Source of the DNA: Haloarcula sebkhae
GTDB lineage: Archaea > Halobacteriota > Halobacteria > Halobacteriales > Haloarculaceae
Assembly (NCBI RefSeq): GCF_014647415.1
Contig: NZ_BMPD01000001.1
Span: 496,001-560,000, forward strand
DNA length: 64,000 bases
Direction of reading: 5' to 3'
Each line of letters starts with the position of its first letter. Positions within the stretch are counted from its first letter, which is position 1. Made by a program: the position numbers and the translations under genes. This document shows positions 36,474 through 45,213 of this stretch, in pieces. The notes beneath the pieces are model-generated. The model saw nothing but the letters and a program-made list of their open reading frames with translations. It had not been told where the DNA came from and made no database searches.

Positions 36474-36884
36474 ATGAGTGACGATCTCGACCGGATCAGT
36501 CTGACACTCCCGTCGTCGATGGTCGACCGGCTCGACGGCATCGTCGACGAATGGGAATACGCGAGCCGGTCGGAGGCGATACGGGACTCGCTCCGTGACT
36601 TCTTTGCGACCTACGAGTGGGAGTCCGGTGACGAGCAACACCACCATGGGACCATTGTCATCGTGCACGACCACCACGTCTCGGGTATCGCTGACGAACT
36701 CCAGACGGTCCAACACGAGATGGCCGACATCATCACCTCCGTCCAGCATATCCACCTCTCTCACGACACCTGTATGGAGACGCTGGTCGTCGAGGGCGCG
36801 GGTAACAGAATTACTGAACTGGCCAACCGGCTCCGGGCGATCGGGGGCGTCCAGCAGGTCAAGGTCGTCGTTGTGGACGAGTGA
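36474..36884 (+). CDS. nikR: nickel-responsive ribbon-helix-helix repressor NikR
   Basis: 136 residues. The N-terminal ribbon-helix-helix (DRISLTLPSSMVDRLDGIV, then RSEAIRDSLRDFF) binds DNA. The C-terminal ACT-like domain keeps the high-affinity Ni ligands: a His in IVIVHDHH and the H-x-H-x5-C set in VQHIHLSHDTCMETL. The length matches NikR. It is divergent from cbiM, and its box (TATCCATATG, 36441-36450) lies about 28 bases before the ATG. It probably represses the transporter when nickel is sufficient, and perhaps itself. Confidence 0.94.
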   Translation: MSDDLDRISLTLPSSMVDRLDGIVDEWEYASRSEAIRDSLRDFFATYEWESGDEQHHHGTIVIVHDHHVSGIADELQTVQHEMADIITSVQHIHLSHDTCMETLVVEGAGNRITELANRLRAIGGVQQVKVVVVDE

Positions 36885-37147
36885 GCAGCGGACGGTGAGC
36901 GAGGGCGGGCCCGAAGCGATAGGGCTATTCGGTCCAGCAGATATTCATCTTACAAGTGGTTTTGAGACGGCAGAAATGGGCCCGACGGGGATACTCCAGA
37001 AAGTTCGGGGCCGTCAGCTAGCTGTGGTGAAATTTTTTACGGTCTATACTGCGGTTTTAGAACAGCGTCAAGAGGTGGTGCGAGCGATGTCGGGGCATCT
37101 ATGAAGCGCATCGGCAGATCATGCAACACGTTCATTCCCCACCACTC
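36885..37147. other. gene-free stretch after nikR
   Basis: About 260 bases without a credible gene on either strand. It holds a T-run GAAATTTTTTACGG (about 37030-37043) that could end transcription of nikR. Base composition is lower in GC than the neighbours. It marks the start of an accessory-looking patch that runs to the tRNA at 39546. Confidence 0.4.
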
Positions 37148-38821
37148 TCAGCGAAGGCCGGCAGCCTCCGCGGCGTCCGTCTCCAGCGGGTCGACCGGAT
37201 CGCCATCGTCGTCGAACGCGCCCTGATTGTAGAGGTCGACGAACGGATCGAACCGCTCGGGAAGGACGGACAGCCCCTCTTCCTGGAGCGCGACGAGCGC
37301 CCGAATGGCGAAGCAGCGGTACTTCTCCGACCGGTCGGTTCCAACAGTTTCGACCAGCGTCTCGGCCAGGTCGTCTGGAACCGTCTCCCAGTGCTCGGCC
37401 GTCTCCTCAATCAGTTGCGAGTGCTGGAATCGAAGGGGCGACTCCAACTCGGCGTGGGCGTACGCGCCGGGAACGACGTGGGCCGCGAGCTCTGGATGGG
37501 CTTCGACGAGCGCAGTCATCGTCTTGCGGACATCGTTTCTGGACAGGTTCTCCGCGAGGATTTCCGGGACACCTTCGATGGTAGCTGGGTTCCGGTCGGC
37601 CACGTTGACCACGAGGTTGCGGTAAAACCGCGAGCTGTAGTCGAGTTCACCCTCAACGAGTAGCCGATAGCCTTGGCGGAGCTGGTAAGCGACGAATTCC
37701 GGGTGGTCCGGTGCGAGGAGTGCGAGCGGGTCGTTCCCGTCAGTTGCCTTTGTATCCCGGGCAATCACGCCGGCCAATGTCTCGGCGGGCGGGTCGAACG
37801 ACCGGTCGCTAGCACGGACCAGCCGTGAGAGGGCGATCAAATCGGGATCTTCATTCCGCCAGCGGTCGGTGCTCGTATTCGCGACCGTGAATCTCGTCTG
37901 GAGGTGGGCGTAGATAGGGGCGATAGCGTCTTGTCGGACGAGAGCCACTCTGAGTGCGAGTCGTGGGAACTGCCAGCCTAGCGCCCTTGCGTCGGTCCGC
38001 TGGGCAGCAGTGACGATGTCGTCCGCGATGTCTTCGATGTCGATATCCCCCGCCGACACGAGCGTATCTAGCAGTCCAGCCGCCCACGTACGGACCCTGC
38101 GGCGTTCGTCGTGGAGGCGCTCGGCGATTGCCCCCGCATGGTCGGCCAAGAGTGACCCGTCATACTCGCCGAATCCCTGCTCGAGCGTCATGAGTGCCGC
38201 GTGACGGGTCGACGCGACTGGACGGGTATACGTACAGTATCCGTTCACCGGGTCCCCGAACGTCTCGACCAGGGTTTCGACTGCGGTCTCAGGGTCGGGG
38301 TGAGCGCCGAGCAGCGCCGCTCCGTGTGCGAAAAATACCTTCCCAATTCGTCGTCGGACCGCAGGGTCGGGGTCGTGTAACCGCTCGACCAACGTCGCGG
38401 CGATGTGTTCCGATGGGAGTGGTCGGAACTCGGTATCGTCGAGCGCCTCGTCTACAATGTCCCCGAGGCGACGAGCATTTGCTGCTGCCTGGCGGACGAC
38501 TGGGAACTCATCATCGAGGGCTTCGAAGGCTGCTGCGACGAACTCGGTCCGATCGATGATATTCTCGTCCGCATAGTACTCGCCGCCATAGACGCCGACG
38601 TGACCGGCTAGAATCGCACCGACGCTCCTGACCGTAGGATCGTCGTCGTCGAGCATCGCCAGAGACTGCGTGAAAAGGGCCGGTGGGAAGTTCCCCCACT
38701 TGTTGATATCATCGAGTAACACCTCCTGGACTTGTATCGCGATTGCGGCCCGTTCGTCCGGGTCGGCCCCATCGAGTCGGCGACCCAGGTCTGCGAGGTC
38801 GTCGGCGTCAGACGGCGGCAT
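37148..38821 (-). CDS. HEAT-repeat protein
   Basis: 557 residues from the ATG at 38821, which overlaps the upstream gene by 14 bases. The sequence is helical throughout, with HEAT-like pairs such as DDDDPTVRSVGAILAGHVG, LDDEFPVVRQAAANARRLG and LHDPDPAVRRRIGKVFF, then RLHDERRRVRTWAAGLLDTL. No membrane segment or catalytic motif is visible. Such scaffolds bind proteins or nucleic acids. It is coupled to a small unknown protein and lies next to a decayed regulator, so it belongs to an accessory patch. The function is not known. Confidence 0.75.
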   Translation of the reverse strand: MPPSDADDLADLGRRLDGADPDERAAIAIQVQEVLLDDINKWGNFPPALFTQSLAMLDDDDPTVRSVGAILAGHVGVYGGEYYADENIIDRTEFVAAAFEALDDEFPVVRQAAANARRLGDIVDEALDDTEFRPLPSEHIAATLVERLHDPDPAVRRRIGKVFFAHGAALLGAHPDPETAVETLVETFGDPVNGYCTYTRPVASTRHAALMTLEQGFGEYDGSLLADHAGAIAERLHDERRRVRTWAAGLLDTLVSAGDIDIEDIADDIVTAAQRTDARALGWQFPRLALRVALVRQDAIAPIYAHLQTRFTVANTSTDRWRNEDPDLIALSRLVRASDRSFDPPAETLAGVIARDTKATDGNDPLALLAPDHPEFVAYQLRQGYRLLVEGELDYSSRFYRNLVVNVADRNPATIEGVPEILAENLSRNDVRKTMTALVEAHPELAAHVVPGAYAHAELESPLRFQHSQLIEETAEHWETVPDDLAETLVETVGTDRSEKYRCFAIRALVALQEEGLSVLPERFDPFVDLYNQGAFDDDGDPVDPLETDAAEAAGLR

Positions 38822-39176
38822 GGATCCCGTAGCGCATCCGGTAGTAGTCGAAATGTTCACCGTACCACCAGCGACCAGGAGTCGACCGCAGTCCGTCGGT
38901 CGGCTCCGTCGACTCGTCGAAGTCTTCGTAGTACTCGCTGCTTGTCCCACCTCCGCCTCCCTCCTGTGACGCAACCCAAACCAAACGGTCGATGTGGTCA
39001 CTCACTGCACGGAGGTCCGACACTGGCCCGGCGTGATACTCCCCGAACAGGACCACCGAATCGTCGACCTGTTGTCCGCCCCGTGCCCATTCGCTGTCGA
39101 GGCCTGCCTCGAGTACCACTTCCGGATCGCCATCCCCTGCTAATTCCGCGACGATCCAGTACTGATGTTCCGCCAT
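38808..39176 (-). CDS. small acidic protein coupled to the HEAT-repeat protein
   Basis: 122 residues, soluble. The N-terminal half looks beta/alpha (QYWIVAELAGDGDPEVVLEA). It is followed by a Gly/Ser-rich linker (EGGGGGTSSEYYEDF) and an aromatic C-terminus (RWWYGEHFDYYRMRYG). A box about 27 bases upstream (minus strand, near 39203) supports the start at 39176. Its end overlaps the HEAT-repeat gene by 14 bases, so the two are translationally coupled. I do not recognise the family. Confidence 0.68.
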   Translation of the reverse strand: MAEHQYWIVAELAGDGDPEVVLEAGLDSEWARGGQQVDDSVVLFGEYHAGPVSDLRAVSDHIDRLVWVASQEGGGGGTSSEYYEDFDESTEPTDGLRSTPGRWWYGEHFDYYRMRYGIHAAV

Positions 39177-39228
39177 AGCGAGGGGTCACAGTAATCCCAC
39201 TAAATCCTGTTGGACAGTAGTGTACTCA

Positions 39229-39470
39229 ATGTCCGCAGCCACTGAGCTATACGTCCCGACCTTCGGTAAGATCATACATGAAGAGCCCGATAGCATTTGC
39301 GAGACGGCACGACTGGTCTGCCGTAATAAAAAGAACGTCCACAAAGAATTGACCACACTCGAAGCGCTGGGTGTTATCCGCTTCGAGGCGGTCGGACGGG
39401 CAAAGAAATCGGTGTTCCCTACGACGAAATCGTCGTGACGCCGCTTGCTCACGACACCGGGGGACGGGAC
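39229..39470 (+). pseudogene. decayed HVO_A0114-type winged-helix regulator
   Basis: The frame from 39229 encodes about 69 residues that match the C-terminal part of HVO_A0114-like regulators: EEPDSICETARLVCRNKKN, ELTTLEALGVIRFEAVGRAKK. The N-terminal half of the family is missing. After SVFP the frame stops at 39438, but the +1 frame continues with YDEIVVTPLAHD, the sequence expected next in the family. This points to a one-base deletion near 39419. The open frame then runs into the tRNA with no sensible end. The gene is probably non-functional. Confidence 0.6.
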
Positions 39471-39545
39471 CACTGCCGCCCCCTAAATCTGTGTTCTCTC
39501 GGCCGTTTCGTACATACGCTCGCGCGGGTCGTTCGCGTTGGTAAA

Positions 39546-39620
39546 TGGGCCCTGCCGGATTTGAACCAGCGCTCAATCGGTTATGAGCCGATCGCTTTAA
39601 CCAGACTAAGCTAAGGGCCC
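39546..39620 (-). tRNA. tRNA with CAU anticodon (Ile2 or elongator Met)
   Basis: 75 bases fold as a full cloverleaf: acceptor GGGCCCT/AGGGCCC, anticodon stem ATCGG/CCGAT with loop CTCATAA, and T arm GCTGG-TTCAAAT-CCGGC. The anticodon is CAU and the discriminator is A. The 3' CCA is not encoded. A CAU anticodon serves initiator Met, elongator Met or Ile2 (modified C); the G1-C72 pair and missing initiator features exclude the initiator. I favour Ile2 or elongator Met without being able to decide. Confidence 0.9.
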
Positions 39621-39797
39621 TCAGAATGGTGTTGATGAGTCCGCATCTTTAGCCTGTCGGGTTGGAGTAGTGGGGTTCGGAGATACAACTGGCCGATACA
39701 GAGTGTCAATACATCGCTCGTATGTTCACGCTCCAGCGCCGTAGAAGCCGATAGCAGCAGAGTCGCAGCGCTCGTCGGTTAGTGAGTGAAAGAATGA

Positions 39798-39870
39798 CGC
39801 CACCGCCAGGGCTCGAACCTGGGACAACCTGGGTAACAACCAGGTGCTCTACCAACTGAGCTACGGCGGC
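39798..39870 (-). tRNA. tRNA-Asn (GUU)
   Basis: 73 bases with acceptor GCCGCCG/CGGTGGC, discriminator G, D arm GCTC/GAGC, anticodon stem CCTGG/CCAGG and loop TTGTTAC, giving anticodon GUU. The T arm is CCAGG-TTCGAGC-CCTGG. CCA is not encoded. It lies between the CAU tRNA and the CCA-adding enzyme gene. Confidence 0.95.
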
Positions 39871-39965
39871 GCGAACGCATTCAGTCATTGCCAGAGTTGG
39901 TAATTAGGGCTTTCGTTTCCAGTCGGCATCGACACGCTTTCACGCACTTGTGCGCAAGCGGCGGT

Positions 39966-41366
39966 ATGAGCGATGAGTTCGACGCCGTCGTCGATACGGT
40001 GCGAGCGCGGGTCTCGCCCACTGACGACGAACGAGCGCAATTACAGCGGGTTGCCGACGCGGTGATGGCCGACGCCGAAGCAGCCATCGCCGACCTCCCG
40101 GTCGGGGCTGAGGTCGTGCAGGTCGGCTCGACGGCACGGGGAACGTGGACCGCTGGGGACCGAGACGTGGACGTGTTTGTCTGCTTTCCGCCGTCTCTCG
40201 ATCGGGAGCAGTTGGAGGAGTACGGGCTGGCCGTCGGGCACGATGTCTTGCCCGATGGGCGCGAGGAGTACGCCGAGCACCCCTACGTCGTCGGCGAGCG
40301 CGAAGGGTATGCCGTGGACCTGGTGCCCTGCTATGCGGTCGAGGACGCCACCGAGATCCAGTCCGCGGTGGATCGGACGCCGTTCCATACCAGATATTTG
40401 CAGGAGCGTCTCGACGACGATAGCGCTGGCGAGGTCCGGGTGGCAAAACAGTTCCTGAAAGGCATCGGTGTCTACGGGAGCGACCTCCGGACACAGGGGT
40501 TCTCTGGGTATTTGATGGAATTACTGGTGCTTGAGTACGGCTGCTTCCGGGCGTTCGTCGAGGCAGTCGCGGACTGGCACCCGCCGGTTCGGCTGGACCC
40601 CGAGAGCCACGGGAGCGAGACGTTCGACGACCCGCTGGTCGTCATCGACCCGACGGACCCGGAGCGCAACGTCGCGGCGGTACTGTCCGAAGCGAACGTC
40701 GCCACGCTCCAGCACCACGCCCGGACCCTCCTCGCCGAGCCGCGGGCGTCGCTGTTCACCGAGGACGACCCGGACCCGTTCGCAGCAGCAGACGTTGAGG
40801 CCGCAGTGTCACGGCGGGAGACGACGCCAGTCGCGCTCCGTTTCGCAGCCCCGGATGTCGTCGACGACCAGCTCTGGCCACAGCTCCGGAAGTCCCTCGA
40901 CGGGCTCCGTAGCGAACTCGACCGACGTGAGTTCGAGGTCCTGCGATCGGCTGCGTTCGTCGAGGACGACAGCGGTGAGGCGGAACCGCTGGACACGGAG
41001 CGGCAGGAGCGGGACGCCGTCCTGCTGCTCGAATTCGCCGTCGCCGAACGGCCGACTGTCGAGCGCCACGAGGGACCGCCGGTGCACGTCCGCGAACACG
41101 CGAGCGGGTTCTTCGGGAAGTACGACGACGACCCCGACGTGGCCGGTCCGTTCATCGACGGCGACCGCTACGTCGTCGAGCGGCCACGGGCATTCACCAC
41201 AGCTACTGGGTTCCTGTCGAGTGATGCCATCTACGACGTTGGGCTGGGACCGCGGATCGAGTCGGCACTGGAAACCGGGTACGAGGTACTGGTCGGCACA
41301 GACATCGCAGCGCTTGCCGACGGCTTTGGCGTCGACCTAGCGAGCTACTTCGAGCCGAAGCCCTGA
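39966..41366 (+). CDS. cca: CCA-adding tRNA nucleotidyltransferase (archaeal class I)
   Basis: 466 residues from the ATG at 39966. The nucleotidyltransferase signature QVGSTARGTWTAGDRDVDVFV (about 47-67) carries the GS motif and the DxD metal ligands; the third carboxylate is in YAVDLVPCYAV. The helical central domain includes VRVAKQFLKGIGVYGSDLRT. It adds CCA to tRNA 3' ends, which is needed because none of the tRNAs in this window encodes CCA. It overlaps the convergent deacetylase gene by 22 bases. Confidence 0.94.
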   Translation: MSDEFDAVVDTVRARVSPTDDERAQLQRVADAVMADAEAAIADLPVGAEVVQVGSTARGTWTAGDRDVDVFVCFPPSLDREQLEEYGLAVGHDVLPDGREEYAEHPYVVGEREGYAVDLVPCYAVEDATEIQSAVDRTPFHTRYLQERLDDDSAGEVRVAKQFLKGIGVYGSDLRTQGFSGYLMELLVLEYGCFRAFVEAVADWHPPVRLDPESHGSETFDDPLVVIDPTDPERNVAAVLSEANVATLQHHARTLLAEPRASLFTEDDPDPFAAADVEAAVSRRETTPVALRFAAPDVVDDQLWPQLRKSLDGLRSELDRREFEVLRSAAFVEDDSGEAEPLDTERQERDAVLLLEFAVAERPTVERHEGPPVHVREHASGFFGKYDDDPDVAGPFIDGDRYVVERPRAFTTATGFLSSDAIYDVGLGPRIESALETGYEVLVGTDIAALADGFGVDLASYFEPKP

Positions 41367-42352
41367 TCGGCGAGCGCATCGAGAACATCGCGGGCGTCGT
41401 CGCTGACGTCATCGTCCGGCTCCATCGGCTGGTAGCCGTCGAAGACTTCGTGAACGGTTGTAACCGAATCTGAGAGCGTATCGAGTCCGTACCCGCCTTC
41501 GAGAATGATCCCCAGCGCGGCGTCGCAGGTGTCTGTGAGCGAGCGCATCCGGTTGGTCATCGCGCCGTACCCCTCCGTCGAGACGCGCATCCGTGAGATC
41601 GGGTCGTGTTCGTGTGCGTCGAAGCCGGCACTGATGAGCAGCAGATCGGGGTCGTAGTCCTCTATCGCCGGCGCGATACACTCGTCGATTGCGGCGAGGT
41701 AGTCAGCGGTGTCAGCACCGGGCTTGTACTTCACGTTGAGGTTCGTGCCGTCGGCGTCGCCTTTGCCGGTCTCTTCGATATCACCCGTCCCGGGGTAGAG
41801 CCCGTCTTCGTGTATCGAGGCGTAGAACACGTCCGAGCGGTCGTAGAAGATGTCCTGTGTGCCGTTCCCGTGGTGAACGTCCCAGTCGAAGATGGCGACG
41901 CGGTCGGCGTCGGCTTCGAGGGCCGCCTGTGCGGCGACGGCCGCGTTGTTGATGAAGCAGAACCCCATCGCGTCGTCACCAACGGCGTGATGACCGGGTG
42001 GTCGGCCCAGAGAGAACGGCGTGTCGCGGCCGGTGTTGCCGTCAAGCGCGGCTTCTGCCACCCAGACAGCGAGGCCAGCTGAGGCGAGTGCGGCGTCCCA
42101 CGTCTCCTCGACCGCGACGGTGTCGGCATCCCAGTTCCCGCCGCCGTCGTCGCAGAACTCGCGGAACTCCGCGATGTAGTCGGTGTCGTGGACCTCGCGC
42201 ACGAGGTCGACATCGGCGTCATCGGCGGCGACGTACTCGACCCCGTGGTTTTCCTTGAGCGCTCGTCGTATCGCTCGAAGTCTGTCGGGACTCTCCGGAT
42301 GTCGCGGGCCGGTGTCGTGGTCCAGACAGACCTCGCGGTAGCCGAAATTCAT
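41345..42352 (-). CDS. histone deacetylase-family protein
   Basis: 335 residues. Class II deacetylase motifs are complete: HPESPDRLRAIRRAL, SLGRPPGHHAVGDDAMGFCFINNAA (the GHH pair), IFDWDVHHGNGTQD (Asp and His zinc ligands), ISAGFDAHEHDP and LEGGYGLDTL. It should remove acetyl groups from lysine or from small amines. Its ATG follows the histone stop TGA directly (TGAATG), so the two are co-transcribed. The homologue in Haloferax (HdaI) lies close to a histone gene too. Confidence 0.93.
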   Translation of the reverse strand: MNFGYREVCLDHDTGPRHPESPDRLRAIRRALKENHGVEYVAADDADVDLVREVHDTDYIAEFREFCDDGGGNWDADTVAVEETWDAALASAGLAVWVAEAALDGNTGRDTPFSLGRPPGHHAVGDDAMGFCFINNAAVAAQAALEADADRVAIFDWDVHHGNGTQDIFYDRSDVFYASIHEDGLYPGTGDIEETGKGDADGTNLNVKYKPGADTADYLAAIDECIAPAIEDYDPDLLLISAGFDAHEHDPISRMRVSTEGYGAMTNRMRSLTDTCDAALGIILEGGYGLDTLSDSVTTVHEVFDGYQPMEPDDDVSDDARDVLDALADQGFGSK

Positions 42353-42790
42353 TCAGTAGTACTGTTCGAGTTCGAAGTACGTTTCGACGTCAGCTGCCTT
42401 GATCGTCCGACGGTCAGCGTGACGAGCCAACGTGGCGGCCGCGGCGGCCGTGTCGTCGGCGTACGTTTCGAGGATAGACGCGAGCGCGACGCGGGCATCC
42501 ATGGCGACGCGGTAGTCGTCGTCGATGTCGAGCCGTGCGATGCGGTCGACCGGCGCGACGGGGAGTTCGAGGCCGTCCTTCTCCGGAACCCGCTCGATAC
42601 CGAAGTCGGCCGGCATCAGCGTCTTTCGCCCGTCCGTGGTGGCCTCCGTGGCAGCCGTGACGGCAAGCGACGCGCCGTGGTCCTGTATTCGACGAGCCAG
42701 TTCCTCCGCAGCGTCGGCACTCACCCGGAGCCCGTCCGCGTTCCGCCGAATGACCGCATCCACCGGTGCGAACGGTAGCTCGACACTCAT
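42353..42790 (-). CDS. hstA: haloarchaeal doublet histone
   Basis: 145 residues from the ATG at 42790, made of two histone folds in tandem. Fold 1 begins LPFAPVDAVIRRN and ends MPADFGI (about 4-65); fold 2 begins LPVAPVDRIARL and ends IKAADVETYFE (about 74-140). Each starts with the P-x-x-P-V-D-x-I pattern of histones. The protein is acidic, unlike other archaeal histones, and in haloarchaea it acts more as a regulator than as a compacting protein. It is followed at once by the deacetylase gene. Confidence 0.92.
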   Translation of the reverse strand: MSVELPFAPVDAVIRRNADGLRVSADAAEELARRIQDHGASLAVTAATEATTDGRKTLMPADFGIERVPEKDGLELPVAPVDRIARLDIDDDYRVAMDARVALASILETYADDTAAAAATLARHADRRTIKAADVETYFELEQYY

Positions 42791-42845
42791 ACCCAAACCC
42801 GGGAGTGTTGCGGTCTTAAGAGTTTCCGTAGCGTCGCTCGGCGAC

Positions 42846-44342
42846 TCAGAACACGTCCTCAGCGTGGAGCCGGTCGTCACGGAGTTCACCACGGACCGTT
42901 ACCTCCTGCCCTAACTGCACGCGCTCGCCGGTTTCGACACTCATCGTCTGCTCGCCGTCGTCGAGCACGACCGGGTCGCCGGTCTGGACGACGGTGCCGG
43001 TAAACTCCACCTGCTGGCCAGCGCTCTGTGCCCCACCGTCCGGAGAGGTCTCACCGGTGCCAGCGCTGACGGCGGCCGTCTCGTCGCCGCTGCTGGCGTC
43101 AGTGTCGTCCGTCTCGTTGCCGCTTCTGTCGTCAGTGTCGTCTCCCCCGCCGCCGAAGGATGACAAGCCGGCGTGCTCGGCGTCGGTTGTCTCGGTGCCG
43201 GCCCCGCCGCCCGCGCCACCAGTCGCCAGATCGGCGCCGTCGTCAAGCACGACAATCGTGGAGTTCCAACTCGCCGACGCTTCCTTGTCGTCCTGCCAGC
43301 CGTCCTGAATCTCGACATCGGCCGCGAGGACCTCGTCGCCCGGTGCGATGTCCTTGTCCGCCTTGTCGCCCCACAGCGCCACCCGGATGTCGCCCGTCGC
43401 GTCCTGAATGCGGACATTCCGGACCTGCCCCTCGCTGCCGTCGTCGCGGTCGAACGTCCGCTTGGGATCGGCCGAGCGCACGACGCCAGCAATATCGGCT
43501 GTCTCTTCGAGTTCGACTTCCGCGATTGGGTCCGCGTCGGGCTCGAAAGCCACGTCGTCTTCCACTTCGTCGACAGCCCCCTGATCGCCGACGTGGAGTT
43601 CCAGCGAGCCGTCCCGCTCCCGGACGTAGCCGTCGATTACTTCGACGGCCGCGCCGGCATCAAGTTCCTCGGCGCGGTCGGCCCGGTCGTCCCACAGCGT
43701 CACCCGGATGCGCCCCGTCTCGTCGCCGAGTGTGAGGTTCGAGACGCGGCCCTCGCTGCCGTCGTCCCGGTCGAACGTCCGGATCGAGTCGGTGTCGAGC
43801 ACGAGCCCGCGCAGCGTCACGTCGGACTGGCCCATCGTCAGCGCGTCGATGGACGAACCAGCGCCCGGCTCCACGTCGATTGTGGCGTCCTCGTCCGGCT
43901 CCGCCTTGTCGACGGACACCTCTAGCCCGTTGTAGCCGTCCTTCGGCCGACCTTTGACCCGGAGCACGTCGCCGACCTCCAGTTGCCCCTCGTCGATGTC
44001 GACGGCCTGGCCGTCCCAGAAGGCGAGCCTGAGGCTGCCGCTCTCGTCGGCGGCTTCAACGTTGATCACCCGGCCGTCCTCGTCCTCGTCGTCGCGTTCG
44101 AAGGTCTTCAGGTCGCCGATGGCCATCACCTTGGCGAGGAATTTGACCTCGTCCATCCCGGGTTCGATATCGGCGATGGCGTTGACCTCGTTCTCGTTGA
44201 GTTCGTGGGCCAACAGCATCGCGGCCGTCTCCTCGTCGGCGAGCCCACCCATCTGCTCGACCTTCTCCTCGACGGCCTCGCGGAACTCCTCCTCGGGGAC
44301 GTCCGTCTCTAAGTCCTCGTAAATGTCCTCTATCGCACCCAT
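42846..44342 (-). CDS. rpa: single-stranded DNA-binding protein RPA (four OB folds)
   Basis: 498 residues. The N-terminus (about 1-60) is an acidic helical region. Three OB folds follow at about 66-150, 170-260 and 280-365, each with a D-x-S-G or D-x-T-G strand (DESGSLRLAFWD, DETGRIRVTLWD, DATGDIRVALWG). A low-complexity acidic linker (about 370-440) leads to a fourth OB fold (EFTGTVVQTGDPVVL). It coats ssDNA in replication and repair. The arrangement resembles Haloferax Rpa2, which also lies next to the histone gene. Confidence 0.9.
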   Translation of the reverse strand: MGAIEDIYEDLETDVPEEEFREAVEEKVEQMGGLADEETAAMLLAHELNENEVNAIADIEPGMDEVKFLAKVMAIGDLKTFERDDEDEDGRVINVEAADESGSLRLAFWDGQAVDIDEGQLEVGDVLRVKGRPKDGYNGLEVSVDKAEPDEDATIDVEPGAGSSIDALTMGQSDVTLRGLVLDTDSIRTFDRDDGSEGRVSNLTLGDETGRIRVTLWDDRADRAEELDAGAAVEVIDGYVRERDGSLELHVGDQGAVDEVEDDVAFEPDADPIAEVELEETADIAGVVRSADPKRTFDRDDGSEGQVRNVRIQDATGDIRVALWGDKADKDIAPGDEVLAADVEIQDGWQDDKEASASWNSTIVVLDDGADLATGGAGGGAGTETTDAEHAGLSSFGGGGDDTDDRSGNETDDTDASSGDETAAVSAGTGETSPDGGAQSAGQQVEFTGTVVQTGDPVVLDDGEQTMSVETGERVQLGQEVTVRGELRDDRLHAEDVF

Positions 44343-44534
44343 CTATCTATGGGACGCTGGGCTGGGGCGCGCTTAAGCGTTGTCGTTGGGCGAGCAAGCG
44401 GCCGCTGTCGGTCGATTTCGATGGTATCCTGTCCATTACTCGAAGGTGGTCATGCGATGGGATATAAAGCCTTGTCCACTGGCCCGACAGCAGAGGCTCA
44501 CATTCTACCACAGTGAAAACGGCGCGGGTAGCCC

Positions 44535-45014
44535 TTAGGGTGTCGCCGTTGTCACAGGGTTCAGGCCATCGCCACTGTCGTGAGAGATAGACACCGTGTC
44601 AGGGAGCCCGTTCTCAAACGTCACCGTAGCCCGGTAGTTGATTTCCATAATTGCTTGCGCACACATATCGCCGGCATCTGGCATCTCTGTCGTCCCAACG
44701 CTGAGGCTCAGCTTATTGGCATTCGTATCATACGATATGTCTGTCAAGTCGGCCGTTTTGCACCCGTTAGACCCCCAGATAGTTCCATCAACGACGACCT
44801 GATTCCCGTCGAAAGCCACCGTTGCTGAGCTTATCTGTGAGCCGGACTGTCGCCTGATAATACTGAATGTCGTCTCGTTCACACTTGGGGTTTCACTCGC
44901 ACCCACCGTGGGTGTTTCCCCGCTCCCGGGAGCCCCACCAAAGCAGCCAGCAAGCGCTATCGAACAACCGAGACCACCGTATTGCAGGAGTTGTCGGCGT
45001 TTCATATTTGCCAT
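44535..45014 (-). CDS. small secreted lipoprotein
   Basis: 159 residues; starts at 45014 or 45005 (MKRRQLLQYGG) are both possible. The signal peptide with RRQLLQYGGLGCSIALAGC has a twin-arginine-like start and a lipobox before Cys. The rest is Thr/Ser-rich and beta-rich, with NGCKTADLTDISYD and GDMCAQAIMEINYRATV, whose two cysteines may form a disulfide. The family is not recognised. An AT-rich upstream region supports a separate promoter. Confidence 0.72.
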   Translation of the reverse strand: MANMKRRQLLQYGGLGCSIALAGCFGGAPGSGETPTVGASETPSVNETTFSIIRRQSGSQISSATVAFDGNQVVVDGTIWGSNGCKTADLTDISYDTNANKLSLSVGTTEMPDAGDMCAQAIMEINYRATVTFENGLPDTVSISHDSGDGLNPVTTATP

Positions 45015-45140
45015 AATGTATTCTAGTTGAAAGGCTCTCCCGGTCGCTCAAACCAGTGTTGTAGCGACGTGTGCCTACCAGTCGCGTGACGGTACGCGAA
45101 TCGTCACCCTTTTTAGGTGCACCACCCTCTCTCGATATGA

Positions 45141-45213
45141 GTCCGGATAGGGTAGTGGACTATCCTCTTGGCTTGCGGAGCCAGGGACCGGAGTTCAAAT
45201 CTCCGTCCGGACG
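45141..45213 (+). tRNA. tRNA-Arg (GCG)
   Basis: 73 bases with acceptor GTCCGGA/TCCGGAC, discriminator G, anticodon stem TTGGC/GCCAG and loop TTGCGGA, giving anticodon GCG. The T arm is CGGAG-TTCAAAT-CTCCG. CCA is not encoded. Its last 23 bases are repeated downstream, see the repeat entry. Confidence 0.92.

Noticed and set aside
39440-39620. Continuation of the regulator frame as a functional C-terminus
   Set aside because: The +1 frame runs straight into the tRNA gene without a stop at a sensible place, so it is treated as decay.
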